Source: Saccoglossus kowalevskii (lineage: Eukaryota > Hemichordata > Enteropneusta > Harrimaniidae). Taken from it: DNA of 25,439 nt. The stretch is from contig NW_003109600.1 in the NCBI RefSeq assembly GCF_000003605.2, forward strand, positions 13,872 to 39,310. The letters run 5' to 3'. Shown here piece after piece: positions 9,155-20,646 of this stretch. A program made the position numbers and the translations under genes. The notes beneath the pieces were generated by a model, which saw only the letters and a program-made list of their open reading frames with translations, was not told the DNA's origin and did no database searches. Within the stretch, counting starts at the first letter, position 1. Every line of letters begins with the position of its first letter.

Positions 9155-10890
9155 CGTTGTTATGTTGTCATGGTACCAGAGGCGCTTGGATCGTTGTCGC
9201 TTATATGACTTTAAAGAGCAGAGCTCGATTACCATATCGGACTCTTGTATGTTTGCGTCGCTCGCTGACAATTTCTTAACGCAGCGTATTCGTCACTCAC
9301 ATCAACATTACTGAATTGCCAACTTGAACAAGCGACGAGGGACGGAGATCTACACTCCTATCCGCAGTGCGGAAAATTGACAACTAGGATGTTCATTTTA
9401 ATTATTATAATAAATCTAATTAAAAACCAGAACAATAGCATCGAATGTTAGGATGCAAACTGATGGCATACTCGGAATGTGTGTTACTATGGCCTCCCTT
9501 GAGTTCGTTAATTTGATTTAACTGTATATAGACTCCAATCGATACCGAGGCAAATAACTGTATATAGACCCCGAGCGAGGCCAATACATGTAAATCGATC
9601 TCAATATCGATTTAATAATCGCAAAGTATCGTTCATACGTTATCCTTCCGCAATAGCGCTGGTGTCAAACACGAATGAACTTCAACAATCTATACGTGTA
9701 TATGTGTATATGTTCGCCGTGATCCTGGTACATGTAGTAAATTACCAACGCAATTTTCTAAAATACAGAAGTGTCATTAAAACTTATATTACGTCACGAA
9801 AAGCTGATGACTCATGATATATTTCACTCTACAAATATTTACTGGAATACTAGGTTTTAGAATCAAATAATCGAATCAATTATTAACTAAATGGCCATCA
9901 ACAACGTGATTGATAATCATTAACAAGAATTACCCAAATCTATCAAATTAAATTAGCCCCTTTCTAATTAGGTTATTCAAAAGATGAAACATTATAATGT
10001 TTTAATTTGTTAGATCTGTTGTATGCCGGACTTTTAGGTCGAAACGTTAGTGTGCCGGTTGGTTCGTTATTTTGTAATGAAATTCAATAAAAAGTAACAC
10101 AAATGAACGTTCTTCATCGACAAAATGCACCATATGAAACAAATATTTAAACCAATTAATTATAATTTTATTTAAAATATTAAATTATTCAATTCTATTT
10201 TCTCATGTACAAAGTTGTCATGTCGACATTATGGTGATAGCGCAGACAAAATTCAACTACCAGTCATACTTCGATTATACATGGCGGAAAATGTACAAAT
10301 GAAAATTATACAAAATATGCCGCCAAAGTCCGAGTTCAAGACTTGCGGACCGAAACGACCACACACCGGATTTGTTTGTTGTATTGTGCAGCCCGGAAAA
10401 GCAATTATTGTGTGTTACTTAAAAGATTTCATTTCAGTTTTTGTTTTGTTACTGCATCAACTTTGTCGTGTGACATATTACGTCAGCGTCTATTATGGTA
10501 ATACCGGAGTTTGTTTGGTAGACAATAAGAAATAAGACAATAAACCACAATACGAATAAGAGAAGTGATACGCACTTCCTTACAATAGCCGCAATCACGT
10601 ACGCGGGGGATTGATCCATTAACACTTGTAACGGAGGGCTAGGAAAGACTAGCAAGACATCAATTGGCAAGTAATACCATTCAACAAAGACTTCAGATTT
10701 GGTGAAAATAGTTTGAGAATATATAGTATCAAAAATAACGAGATACTTTTGTTTTCGGAAATTGTTTTCTTATACAACTTTGAATATCAGACCTCGATTC
10801 TCACGGCAGATAAACATTACTATTGTCTACCATAATCTGGTACGTTTCATATTTAAGTTGAAATATATCCATATTTTTTGTCTCTTCCCA
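9155..10890 (+). repeat. Long repeat, copy B
   Basis: This is the most complete copy. Its left part (9155-9796) matches copy C from 11051. Its centre (9797-10026) is shared with A and C. A section at about 10027-10235 is shared with A but missing from C. The right part (10236-10890) is shared by all three. The right end found in A and C is replaced after about 10890 by a fragment resembling 9983-10134. The core differs from copy C at only a few percent of positions, so the duplication is recent. Confidence 0.93.
10281..10535 (+). other. Short repeat-borne ORF, copy B (uncertain coding)
   Basis: From ATG at 10281 the frame runs 84 codons to a TAA at 10533-10535 and is the longest version of the repeat ORF. 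It starts MAENVQMKII and includes CGPKRPHTGFVCCIVQPG and a leucine/valine-rich segment. Copy A differs after about codon 70 because of the insertion, and copy C is frameshifted. An in-frame ORF continues 22 codons upstream of this ATG, but I prefer this start because it is the first ATG common to all three copies. There is no recognised domain. Confidence 0.22.
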
Positions 10891-10894
10891 AATT

Positions 10895-11050
10895 TAAACG
10901 ATGAAACATTACGATATTTTAATTTGATAGATCTGTTGTATGCCGGACTATTCGGTTGAAACGTTACTGTGGTTGGTTGGTTTATTTTGTAATAAAATTC
11001 AATAAAATGTAAAATAAATGAACGTTCTTCATCGAAATAGATGCACCATA
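10895..11050 (+). repeat. Repeat fragment bridging copies B and C
   Basis: Starting at ACGATGAAACATTA (about 10898) and ending at GCACCATA (11043-11050), this piece matches copy B's 9983-10134, including ATCTGTTGTATGCCGGAC and GAACGTTCTTCATCGA. It sits directly between the truncated right end of copy B and the start of copy C. It looks like the scar of an unequal recombination or template switch between repeat copies. Confidence 0.8.
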
Positions 11051-12702
11051 CGTTGTTATGTTGTCATGGTATCCGGGCGCTTAAATTGTTGCTCGCTTAT
11101 ATGACTTTAAAGACCAGAGCTCGATTACCATATCGGACTCTTGTATGTTTGCGTCGCTGACAATTTCTTAACGCAGCGTATTCGTCACTCACATCAACAT
11201 TACTGAATTGCCAACTTGAACAAGCGACGAGGGACGGAGATCTACACTCCTATCCGCAGTGCGGAAAATTGACAACTAGGATGTTCATTTTAATTATTAT
11301 ATTTAACCTAATTATAAACCAGAACAATAGCATCGAATGTTAGGATGCAAACTGATGACATACTCGGAATGCGTGTTACTATGGCCTCCCTTGAGTTCGT
11401 TAATTTGATTTACCTGTATATGGACTCCAATCGATACCGAGGCAAATAACTGTATATAGACCCCGAGCGAGGCCAATACATGTAAATCGATCTCAATATC
11501 GATTCAATAATCGCAAAGTATCGTTCATACGTTATCCTTCCGCAATAGCGCTGGTGTCAAACACGGGTGAACTTCAACAACCTATAGAGGGCGCTCACGT
11601 GTATATGTTCGCCGTGATCCTGGTACATGTAGTAAATTACCAACGCAATTTTCTAAAATACAGAAGTGTCATTAAAACTTATATTACGTCACGAAAAGCT
11701 GATGACTCATGATATATTTCACTCTACAAATATTTACTGGAATACTAGGTTTTAGAATCAAATAATCGAATCAATTATTAACTAAATGGCCATCAACAAC
11801 GTGATTGATAATCATTAACAAGAATTACCCAAATCTATCAAATTAAATTAACCCTTTCTAATTACGTTATTCAACAGATGAAACATTACAATGTTTTAAT
11901 TTGTTAGATCTGTTGTATGCGTATAGCGTGATAGTGCAGACAAAATCCAACTACCAGTCATACTTCGATTATACATGGCGGAAAATGTACAAATGAAAAT
12001 TATACAAAATATGCCGCCAAAGTCCGAGTTCAAGACTTGCGGACCGAAACGACCACACACCGGATTTGTTTGTTGTATTGTGCAGCCCGGAAAAGCAATT
12101 ATTGTGTGTTACTTAAAAGATTTCATTTCAGTTTTTTGTTTTGTTACTGCATCAACTTTGTCGTGTGACATATTACGTCAGCGTCTATTATGGTGATACC
12201 GGAGTTAGTTTGGTAGACAATAAGAAATAAGACAATAAACCACAATACGAATAAGAGAAGTGATACGCACTTCCTTACAATAGCCGCAATCACGTACGCG
12301 GGGGATTGATCCATTAACACTTGTAACGGAGGGCTAGGAAAGACTAGCAAGACATCAATTGGCAAGTAATACCATTCAACAAAGACTTCAGATTTGGTGA
12401 AAATAGTTTGAGAATATGTAGTATCAAAAATAACGAGATACGTTTGAATATCAGACCTCGGTTCTCATGGCAGATAACTATTGCAAGTGCCTACCAATAT
12501 TTCAGTTGAAATATATTCATATTTTTGTCTCTCCCCAAGACAATCGCAGGAAACAATAACGGCTGTACTGCGGTCCCAACATATTTCATATCGGACTGTT
12601 ACATGTCATTGATATATACAATTACAAATAATTTGCTTAAATAGAACAATTACAATTCACAATCAATTACCTTAATTGCGTTGTTCGTAGTATTCTAGAT
12701 GA
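11051..12702 (+). repeat. Long repeat, copy C, with internal deletion
   Basis: This copy matches copy B from 9155 onward, but at TTGTATGC (about 11920) it jumps to TATAGCGTGATAG. It thereby omits about 200 bp (copy B 10027-10235), and the offset to B falls from 1896 to about 1694 bp. It also lacks the TTTTCGGAAATTG segment near 12440. It ends with the TAATTTGCTTAAA...TTCTAGATG part shared with copy A. The 15-bp word CTATAGAGGGCGCTC is intact here (near 11582) but damaged in copy B. Confidence 0.92.
11975..12196 (+). pseudogene. Short repeat-borne ORF, copy C, frameshifted
   Basis: The N-terminal 51 codons match the ORF at 10281. A homopolymer gain in the T-run near 12131-12136 (six Ts where copy B has five) shifts the frame, replacing the valine/leucine-rich tail with CFVTASTL before the stop. 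The break suggests that either the ORF is not under selection or this copy has lost it. Confidence 0.3.
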
Positions 12703-13313
12703 AGAGTGGAATCCACTCACGAATGTGTAGTACATGAACGGGTGTCACACTCTAGTCTCGACCACGATAGTTACGGCCATTTTTTGTCATCAATCATCTG
12801 AGCACCAGAACATTTTACAACTATATGAATAAATATGTGAACATATTTCAGTGAAATGTCGATGACATCGTAGAAGCAATACTCTTCAAAATTGTATCGT
12901 TCAGTGATGTAATTATATTGATTCACTTCGAAAACTCAAATTAAAACTGTGCATGCAATCTCAGGTGTTTTTTATCAAGTACTATTCTTCGCAAACAAGG
13001 GTTAATGATTAAAAACTTCAATTAGAATTTAAATAAAAAAACATTTGTACTCATAAAAAGTGTAAAGGGTTTTTAAAAAATCGCTAATAAAATTATTGTT
13101 TACACTGACAGGTCTGGTACCTGTACCAGTAGTCTTTGCACAAAAGGGAAATGTGCGAATCGCCCTCCGATGTGACTTCCCGGGCAATTAACAGGTTTGG
13201 ATAGGGGTACAGCTGAATGAATGGAATGTTCCACTCTGTACGTCAAATTTCACCACCTACCGACCACTCATTTAAATTGCAAATTAGGGTTAAAACAATA
13301 GAGTCGATGACCT
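12703..13313. other. 5' flank of homeobox gene 1
   Basis: AT-rich DNA separates repeat copy C from the first homeobox gene. No coding frame is convincing. The short palindromic region GGTACCTGTACC near 13116 and a CAGCTG E-box at 13210-13215 are possible regulatory sites but are unsupported by anything beyond the motif. Confidence 0.4.
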
Positions 13314-13348
13314 TTATAAGATTGGTATTTCCACGCATATCGTCACTC
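13314..13348 (+). promoter_or_regulatory. TATA box and initiator of homeobox gene 1
   Basis: TTATAAG at 13314-13320 is followed by the initiator-like TCACTC at 13343-13348, whose A (13345) lies 30 nt after the TATA T at 13315. From there the first ATG met is 13397, with no upstream ATG, giving a 5' UTR of about 52 nt. The TATA is followed by ATTGG, as in gene 2. Confidence 0.55.
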
Positions 13349-13396
13349 ACTGGTCTGCTTTCTAACGACACACCTCATAGTTCGATAGCTTCTAAC

Positions 13397-14521
13397 ATGG
13401 TGCAAAACAGAAGCAGTGACAACCATTCCGGACTCCCATCTCAAATTATGAAGAAATCGTCGAATGACTTTGAAGTTGCAATGCTCCTGGCACAAAACAG
13501 AACCATGCCAATAACCAGTATGGGAATTAACACAACAGTTGCGACATCACACCATAGCCAGCAAGCTGTTCCGATGACATCCAATCCAACCATGTTTCAG
13601 ATAGGCATTCATTGCAAACAAGAACCAATTGATGTTGTAGGAATATCTGACAGCTCAGTCAGTTCACCATCTGGTAAGTAGAATATTCCAACAATGTTTC
13701 CAGTCGATAAGAGATATTCTCTGTGTACTAGTACACGTACCACGCCACGTGTTGAATCAAATAACCTCCAAGTTACAATGGTTTGCGCCATGGCTTCCAT
13801 CAAAAATGCACGATTAAATTCTGAACTAATCGAGTTTTCCTTCTTTATTCTTTCTAGTATCTGAGACGAGCTCTGATGGAAGCGACTCAAATCCACGTCG
13901 GAAAAAGGCACGTACTGCGTTTACCAACGAACAGATTGGTCTATTGGAGAAGAGATTCCGTCTTCAGAAGTATCTTTCGGCCACAGAGCGAGTGGAATTT
14001 GCCGAATCAATAGGGCTCACTGACACACAAGTAAGTTTGCTATCTGTGAATTTGAAATGGTGATATAAGGAAAATAATAATCTCAAGTTGAGCTGTGCAA
14101 GTATTATTGAGAACCACGTTATTCACTCTATTCTTGTTTTTTTAAGGTCAAAACCTGGTTTCAAAACCGTCGTATGAAGTGGAAGCGACAGAAGAAAGAT
14201 GGCGACGACGTTCCTCACCACGTTGGAGTGTACCCCTACCCTATGCAGTACCCATCACATCCTGGTCTTTCTAGCATGGTGTCTTCTCCATCCATGTTGC
14301 CCCAGCAACCGACGCCAATGACGACAGTTAGACTCTCATCACCACACAGTCAAATGTCGTCTCCGTACCAGATTCCAACGAGCTCGTATCCGCCAGTTAG
14401 CGTTGCGTCGTCTGCGTCGAGAACATGTGCACCACCGCTTCCAAGTTATTGCTCTCCCCTTACGTCATCCCAACTAAGACCAATGACGGGACATTATGAT
14501 ATTCCACCAGTCATGTACTGA
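13397..14521 (+). CDS. Homeobox transcription factor 1 (NKL, Vent/Barx/Bsx-like), 3 exons, 274 aa
   Basis: Predicted DNA-binding regulator acting in the nucleus. Exons are 13397-13673, 13858-14030 and 14147-14521; introns of 184 and 116 bp have GTAAGT donors and AG acceptors, in phases 1 and 0. The start MVQ is chosen because it is the first ATG after the TATA/initiator and matches gene 2; the frame is open upstream to 13217. An Eh1-like FEVAMLL at residues 25-31 suggests Groucho/TLE co-repressor binding. The homeodomain is at 107-166, with L16, F20, W48, F49, N51 and R53 plus T47, Q50 and M54; intron 2 falls after position 44. A KQEP at 74-77 could be a SUMO-type site. The Ser/Pro-rich tail has YPSHP (185-189), PQQPTPMTT (202-210) and a terminal MY. 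T47 with M54 recalls Vent, Barx and Bsx; the exact orthologue is uncertain. Confidence 0.93.
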
Positions 14522-14655
14522 TAACGTGACCTAATACCAATTATGACCCCTGTATCTTGCATTGTTAAGATTACCTAAGTTTTGTATTTTCAACTTCATT
14601 TTTAATAATGTGCAATTTTCAGCGCTGCAAACGTGTATTTACAAATATTTTTTTA

Positions 14656-14661
14656 AATAAA
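14656..14661 (+). promoter_or_regulatory. Polyadenylation signal of homeobox gene 1
   Basis: A canonical AATAAA lies 135 nt after the TGA stop at 14519-14521, in AT-rich sequence, giving a short 3' UTR. Confidence 0.65.
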
Positions 14662-14787
14662 TTAAATCTTTTGAAACTTTTAAAAATAATATGGAAGTTT
14701 TAGAATGTGTATGGTGTACTATAGTGTCACTCTAATGTGACACGTATCTTTACTATACAAGTTTAGGCTTACAACACGTCAACCAGG

Positions 14788-14943
14788 CGGCTGATCTGCA
14801 CTGGCTCGGAAGATGAATTCTGATTGGCTAAAAAAACAAAAAAACTTGTGGCGTTGAATGCACGTTCATTGTCAGTAAGTATTGTTATGCAAATTCAAAC
14901 TAGCTAATCATTTACAACCTTCCGAGCCAGTGCAGATTAGCCC
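14788..14943. mobile_element. 156-bp hAT-like MITE
   Basis: Terminal inverted repeats of 25 bp lie at 14788-14812 and 14919-14943 with two mismatches; their shared core is ATCTGCACTGGCTCGGAAG. The element is flanked by the direct repeat CAACCAGG at 14780-14787 and 14944-14951. An 8-bp target duplication is typical of the hAT superfamily. The interior has no ORF, and its inner arms are weakly complementary (TGATTGGCTA against TAGCTAATCA). It is non-autonomous and was inserted about 130 bp downstream of the polyadenylation signal of homeobox gene 1. Confidence 0.85.
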
Positions 14944-14951
14944 CAACCAGG

Positions 14952-15842
14952 GATGAATACAATCTTGGGTTCGTACGAAACTCCTTGAATCTGTAGATTT
15001 TGATCCTTTATTTTTTATATTTATCACCCATACTACACTTATTATGAAATAAAACTAACTGGGAGTTTATAATGACCACCTAGCGTTCGAATGATTGGCT
15101 GTGTCAAGTTTACAGCCTGGTGTCCAAACGTTTTTGGTTTGCTTCTATTTACATTTGCATATAAACTTATTGCAGCAGGGAGACGAGTTACTCTGCATTA
15201 TCAATGAATATTTATTACTACACCATGAAATCCGACCGAGCGAATCAAATTCCTGGTAGACTAAAGTATTTGATCTCGGAGTTGCGAGCTTTGAAGCCAG
15301 CAACCAATGCTTCTGCTTGCAGTGTAAGTCACTTCAAAATTGGGTGAAGTAACATGAACGAGGTGATGGTGATGGTGCAGTATCTAGATATTTCACGGAT
15401 AGCGGTCGCGTGGATATAGCACTGGTACGGGCTATAATTGTACAGAAAATGTCCCTCGGAAGACTAGTGTTGTAACGTTAGACATGTGTTTAGAAGTCCA
15501 CTCCCTACCATGCTGACTTTAACATGCTAACCAACGTGACAACAGGAGTACATGTGGCAAAGTCTGGAAATAAGTCTTTGTCGGTCTTTATTCTACACAA
15601 GCTCTCAAATATGAAAAATTATAATTGCACTTTTTTTTAAACAAACATTGTTTTCGAAAGAAGGAACGAGTTCTGAACTTTTTCTACAAATCGTTTTTTT
15701 TTATGGAAATCGAGCTGTTGTAAATGTCACTATTTTGATCATAAGTGAGCACGTTAATTGAGATTTAAAATCATAAATGAACGTTTTGCACGTAAATTTT
15801 ACCATTGAGTATATCTCCCATAGTTCATGATTCATTGTTCAT
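14952..15842. other. Intergenic DNA, no gene seen
   Basis: I see no coding frame, RNA gene or tandem repeat here beyond short simple-sequence runs such as GGTGATGGTGATGGTG near 15363. Confidence 0.5.
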
Positions 15843-16260
15843 GCCCTCTAAAGCGCCTCAGCTGTATCGCCAATTGTCCAGTCGTAGCGCCCTCGTCGAC
15901 AAAAAAACTATGTGATCCGATGTGGTAAGCGAGACTGTACAATCCGTACCAGGATCATGTACAGATGTTTTCAATTTTATTAGGCCAAAAAAAAACAAAA
16001 AAAAAAACGTTTTGTTGCCCTCAGCGACCGACCGAAATATATGAAATATCGAGTCTTGTTTTTTTAATAGGCCCAAATATTAAAAACTCGCCATTTTAAT
16101 CAGTAAAAATGTGTTTCCTCTTAAAATTAACGATATAGGGCCGTTGTTTGATCCCCAGGGTCCCCCGGGGATAAGTGGCGACTTTGAACCTCGGGTTGAT
16201 TTGTATTTCTCTTAAAATAAAAAATAAAAAATATCCGACCGACCGACCGACCCAATTTTT
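15843..16260 (-). repeat. Probable dispersed repeat with A-rich and GACC simple sequence
   Basis: The segment has features seen in interspersed repeats. There are two blocks of the tetranucleotide CGAC/GACC (near 16025 and 16235-16253), an A-rich run near 15985-16005, and GAGGGCGCT-like words (minus strand, near 15885 and 15843). Read on the minus strand, GATCCTGGTAC near 15947-15957 is the same word found beside the GAGGGCGCT motif in repeat copies B and C (about 9722 and 11617). This suggests a related family in opposite orientation. Boundaries are not defined. Confidence 0.4.
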
Positions 16261-16379
16261 CAATTTTCCGACTTGAGGACAACATAAGTTGTTTTTTGGT
16301 CTTATTGGAAATAAAATACTAACGTCCGATTTAAGATATTGCCAGTTTTAGGCATTTGGGTTAAAACGGGGGAGTCGTC

Positions 16380-16640
16380 ACCTACGCATGCGTCAGGTGG
16401 CCATAGCGTGTCATTGTTTATAAACACTCTTCTACCCATGAGCTTCTTAGCGTGTGTTGTTATCATCGCCTAGGACTCAATTCCCGCGCGTGCGCAGGTG
16501 ACGGCCCTCCCGCTTTAATACTTTCTGTGTGCAATGGGAGATGCATCATGTGTTGTCGGTTCAGGCTCATAGACGAGATTCCGGAGCAAACAAGAATACC
16601 ACATGTAGTGTATTTTAGAAACGTGCGGAGGCGATGATGC
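16380..16640 (+). promoter_or_regulatory. CpG-rich promoter-like stretch
   Basis: In otherwise AT-rich surroundings this patch holds the palindrome ACGCATGCGT (16384-16393) and CGCGCGTGCGCA (16485-16496), one mismatch from the NRF1 consensus. A possible start context AATGGGAGATG follows at 16534, but its frame closes after 12 codons. The overlapping frame at 16452-16637 contains RIPHVVYFRN and could be a coding fragment, but I recognise no family. No clear TATA is seen. Confidence 0.22.
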
Positions 16641-17122
16641 TTTGAGAGGTTTAATTGGTTGAATGATTTCGTCGAACGTCAGATTTATGGTTATTGAAGT
16701 TTCCAAATATACCCAATGTAGTACAAATTGATTTACAATTCATCAATTTATGTTTACCGTGACAATATGATTTGATTAAGAGCGCATGGCAACACAACAT
16801 TACAAAGTCGTCATTTCTTTCAAAGGTGGTGTTGCTATCAGACTAGTAATCGGCCAGTTTGTTTTAATGCATATTTAATAATAATCGCAGTTTTGATTTG
16901 TACACATGAAGATTGACAATTCGCATATTTATTTGTGTCATTTCTAAATTTGGAGACTGAGAAAGATTGCCCATCTCGGTTCGAATCACGACTTTCGTAC
17001 TGGTACTCAGTATCTACAGTCCCTACTCTAGAAGGGATTTGGTTGGGATGGCTATACAAACGAAAACCTCAGCGAATGTCATGATAGACAAATTCACATT
17101 CTTAGACTATTGGAATGTAGGA

Positions 17123-17315
17123 AGGTCCGGTCACGCACTGTTCAGACGGCCGACGGTCCGGCCACACACTGTTCAGACGGCCGACGTTTCGGCCACGCAC
17201 TGTTCAGACGGCCGACTTTTCGGTTACGCACTGTTCAGACGGCCGACTTTTCGGTCACGCTCTGTTAAGAATGCCGACTTTTCGGCCACGCACTGTTCAG
17301 AACGCCGACTTTTCA
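17123..17315. repeat. 31-bp GC-rich minisatellite, about six copies
   Basis: CACGCACTGTTCAGACGGCCGAC and its variants begin at 17132, 17163, 17194, 17225, 17256 and 17287, exactly 31 bp apart. The array is much richer in GC than its flanks. A frame is open across it, but 31 is not a multiple of three, so successive units are read in different phases and this is not a protein repeat. The last units carry TTTTCGG in place of the GGTCCGG found in the first. Confidence 0.95.
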
Positions 17316-20300
17316 ATCGTTCTGTTACCAGCCCGGCAATCAAATACGATACAAATCTTTCAAAATACTAATAAGTTGGTGGATTTGTCAAATAATTATA
17401 CTTGGCACTAAACGAGTTATTATAAACAATATATACCGTACACGAAAATAAATATACCATGCCTGTAACGCACGAGTTATTAGTAAAGGGGAACGATTAT
17501 ATGCTACTCCAGTACGATTTTACAACAATCCGGATTCGAAACAATCTGATTGGAATTGGATCTTATTGGACTTTTCTTCTATACTTTCCATTTTTTCAAT
17601 TGTTCATTCATATTTTTTTTTTCGAATTTATTATGTGATTATGCCGGTCTTGTGCAAGCGAGAAAGTCCAATCATGGCAATATATAAAGCTTTCTCTGTT
17701 TTGTTATTGAAGTTTGCGATAGTTAAACGAGGTCTGCTTTGTAAGTGGTTCAGGTCTATAGGGTTTTAGCGATCAGATCAAATTAAAGTTGGGGGAATAA
17801 TTGAAAAAATAATACAATCACACACAAAAAATCAAAAATGTAAAACGAAAGTCCAATAAGATATTATTTTAATCACATCGGAGTTGAAAATGACTGGAAT
17901 TTTCGTGCACCTCAACTATTTTTTTAAATTCTTTACGTATGCATGAAAACATTTTTGCATTCACATTTTTCACAATTGTTTTAAATTACGGCGGTGCCGT
18001 CGTGGGACATCCTTGAGCTCATACAATCGTGCTTACTAATTTACATGTAAACAAACAACGTATACTAGTATATCCATATATCGAACACGGCGCGGCGCGT
18101 TTATGAAATGTACATACTAGATGAACATACTATTAAAAGTCAGGTTGCCGGCAGAATTACATCACGGCAATACTTGTTGTTTCAAGTGATATCATATCGC
18201 CACAATGTTTGAAATATATCGATATAAGCTTATTAAACGGTTACAGTATCACTGGGTCATTTATGTGTTAAGCGCATCACTCCGTCCAAAAAATGTGAAT
18301 GACTAAAATTTCAAATTATATGTGATATTGTTTTCATTCGCTGCAATTGGTATTTACCAATTTACTTATACTATAATATCAATTTACTCTCGCACGTTAT
18401 GTGGTGAGTAATAGAGTGGGTTCGCTTTTTCTTAAAATTGTTGCTAGTACGATGTGTTGCAATGCGGTGTTGCGATGGCTGTGATCGCCGAAAATGTATA
18501 TCGAGATTTATAAATGCGATGCATCAACGTATATCAAGTCTTGCAACACATTTTATTTGTTTCTTTATTCTCGCCTATTAAATATGTTCGATATGAGACC
18601 CATGGCGGCGTATACAACCAACGTAAAATACGACCACCGCCTATTAAAACACTCAAGAATACAAGATTTCTTTTTCTTTTAAAAACACCCGCAGCCGAAT
18701 AGATGCGAAATGTGTGTGCACCGTCTTGGTGGATGTCTCGAAGTAGCAATGTTGGCTTCAACATTAATATTTCGATAGTTCTACTTGCAAATAAATCAAT
18801 CGACCACTTTTAATAGTACATATTTGATAAATGAGTGCTGTTAATTTCATTCATCTGATAGTACGCAGTCTAAAGAATATAAATATGCTGGTGAGCTGCA
18901 TGTTCTATAAAGAATAAGATCACTTCCGTCTTGAAGTCAGAATACCCGCATTAAACTATTCAACAAAAGAACACGCCAACTAAAAGGCAGTTTTTTTGCT
19001 TTGTTCTGAAATTGGTGCCACGTGCCTGAGGTGGATACCCATTGATAGTAAGAATCACAGCTGTGACCGGTAAAGATGTAAACTGTGAAACGGTGCATCA
19101 TTTTATTACGTTTGTCTCGAGTGCGAATGAGCATTCAGCTGGATGATACGTCATTCTATTGTTCAATGCGAGAGTTATGGCTTAAGTTTACTAACTGCAT
19201 AAAACGCGACATCCATTATAATAATGGCAAGTTATAATGAATACGTATGTGAGAATATAATGAGAATTTAGAAATTAGGTACTAGTGACTATGGAAAACA
19301 ATATAATCTAGATGCATATCCATTCCTTTGAGCCACATCTATACTTTCCAGTGTTCGCACCACGATTACATCATGACCACAACGACAATGTTGAGTCTTG
19401 GCGGACGTACTCGTGTAAAATGTTTTTATTTTTTGTGCTGTCATTTTGGCCTCACATCTCTCAATAAATATGACTATAAAAGCGACAAGGTGTATAATAA
19501 TAATAATAATAATAATAAGATTACTAGGATAATATGCACTCGTGCAGTATTCTGGATGGCACCGACCATTACTAATTACAATCATCGGTCGATACGATCA
19601 CCGTACTGCAACTATGCATACTTCATGGTATTCCTATATTAACCTCATTTTATAGAATTACGCGAAATTAGTTTTTCAAACCAGACGACATTCAAGACAC
19701 ATATCTACTCGCCATTGTGTAGGTACTGTATAATAACATAACAAAACCAGCACAATCTTGAGAAAAAAAGAATATTCACGATCAAGTAGTATCACGTCGA
19801 CCCAGATTTAAAGTTTACGTAAAGCAGTTTTCACAAATATTATAAATGGTATTTACCTCCATTTAGAATAAGTTTGGTAGAAAATACTTCCCAAGTCGCA
19901 ATATCTCGTTTCATTCTGTACATTAGACACGTTTTGATTGTTTTGTTTTTTACTTTTCGTTTATGAAGATTGTATTAAAACATTTTATAAAGTATTCAGT
20001 GAAAAGCATTGTAGAATATATTAAATAATTCTTTCTAACCAGTGAGCATTTGTTAGTATTTGGAGTTTTCACAACACATTAAAACACGGAGTTTAGTAGA
20101 GTTTACGGCCATTTAAATATTGTTTATTGCATCTCCGACACTTAAGTGTTTATCATACATCAGAACTGTGTCCATGTGCTATGATTGTGCAAAGCATCAG
20201 AATAGGCAATTTTAACTGATTGTTGTATCACAATAACAGCTAATAAAATCGTGCACTAGTGAACAGACAAATGATATCAGTTAGCATTCAAAAACAAAAC

Positions 20301-20646
20301 GTATTCCACCATAGTTGTGTTTTAATGACACAAACTTGAATAAAAATCTGTTTTTCAAATATATATATACCATGTGTTTTTGTTACCTTGTAAATCTATT
20401 AAAAATATTTTTTATCATATTTGTCTTACCATTAATAAAACAATTTATTGAGACGTTAATTGAGAATCCGGGCTTCATAGATACGATTGACTTATTCTAT
20501 AGGGTGTGTATAAATCACTTTGCACCATATATACTAGACATCAATGTGACAATCAGTGTCTCAATGGCACGTCTGAATTGGACATGATTTATATTATAGA
20601 CTGATTTATAATCACCCAGCCTACGAAAACACGAACTATGTATTTT
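17316..20646. other. Long intergenic stretch between the homeobox genes
   Basis: Mostly AT-rich DNA. Frames of 60-100 codons occur on both strands but are low-complexity or lack any domain. A trinucleotide (AAT)n run at 19494-19518 follows AATAAATATGAC and could be the tail of another decayed LINE, but no coding remnant is recognisable. A GC-rich patch CACGGCGCGGCGCG near 18086-18099 is isolated. Confidence 0.5.

Noticed and set aside
10449..10670. Minus-strand 73-codon frame in repeat copy B, repeated at 12144-12365 in copy C
   Set aside because: Identical only because the DNA repeats are identical; it is antisense to the other repeat ORF and has no domain.
13217..13396. Sixty extra in-frame codons upstream of the MVQ start of homeobox gene 1
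   Set aside because: They contain the TATA/initiator pair, and gene 2 starts with the same MVQ, so the shorter start is preferred.
13609..13911. 100-codon open frame antisense to exons 1-2 of homeobox gene 1
   Set aside because: It overlaps exons with clear homeobox coding on the other strand and shows no domain of its own.
16967..17371. 134-codon open frame across the 31-bp minisatellite
   Set aside because: The 31-bp unit rotates the reading phase, so the apparent length is a by-product of repeat composition lacking stops.
20315..20587. 90-codon AT-rich open frame upstream of homeobox gene 2
   Set aside because: Low-complexity composition (Phe, Ile, Asn, Lys) expected from AT-rich noncoding DNA, with no motif.
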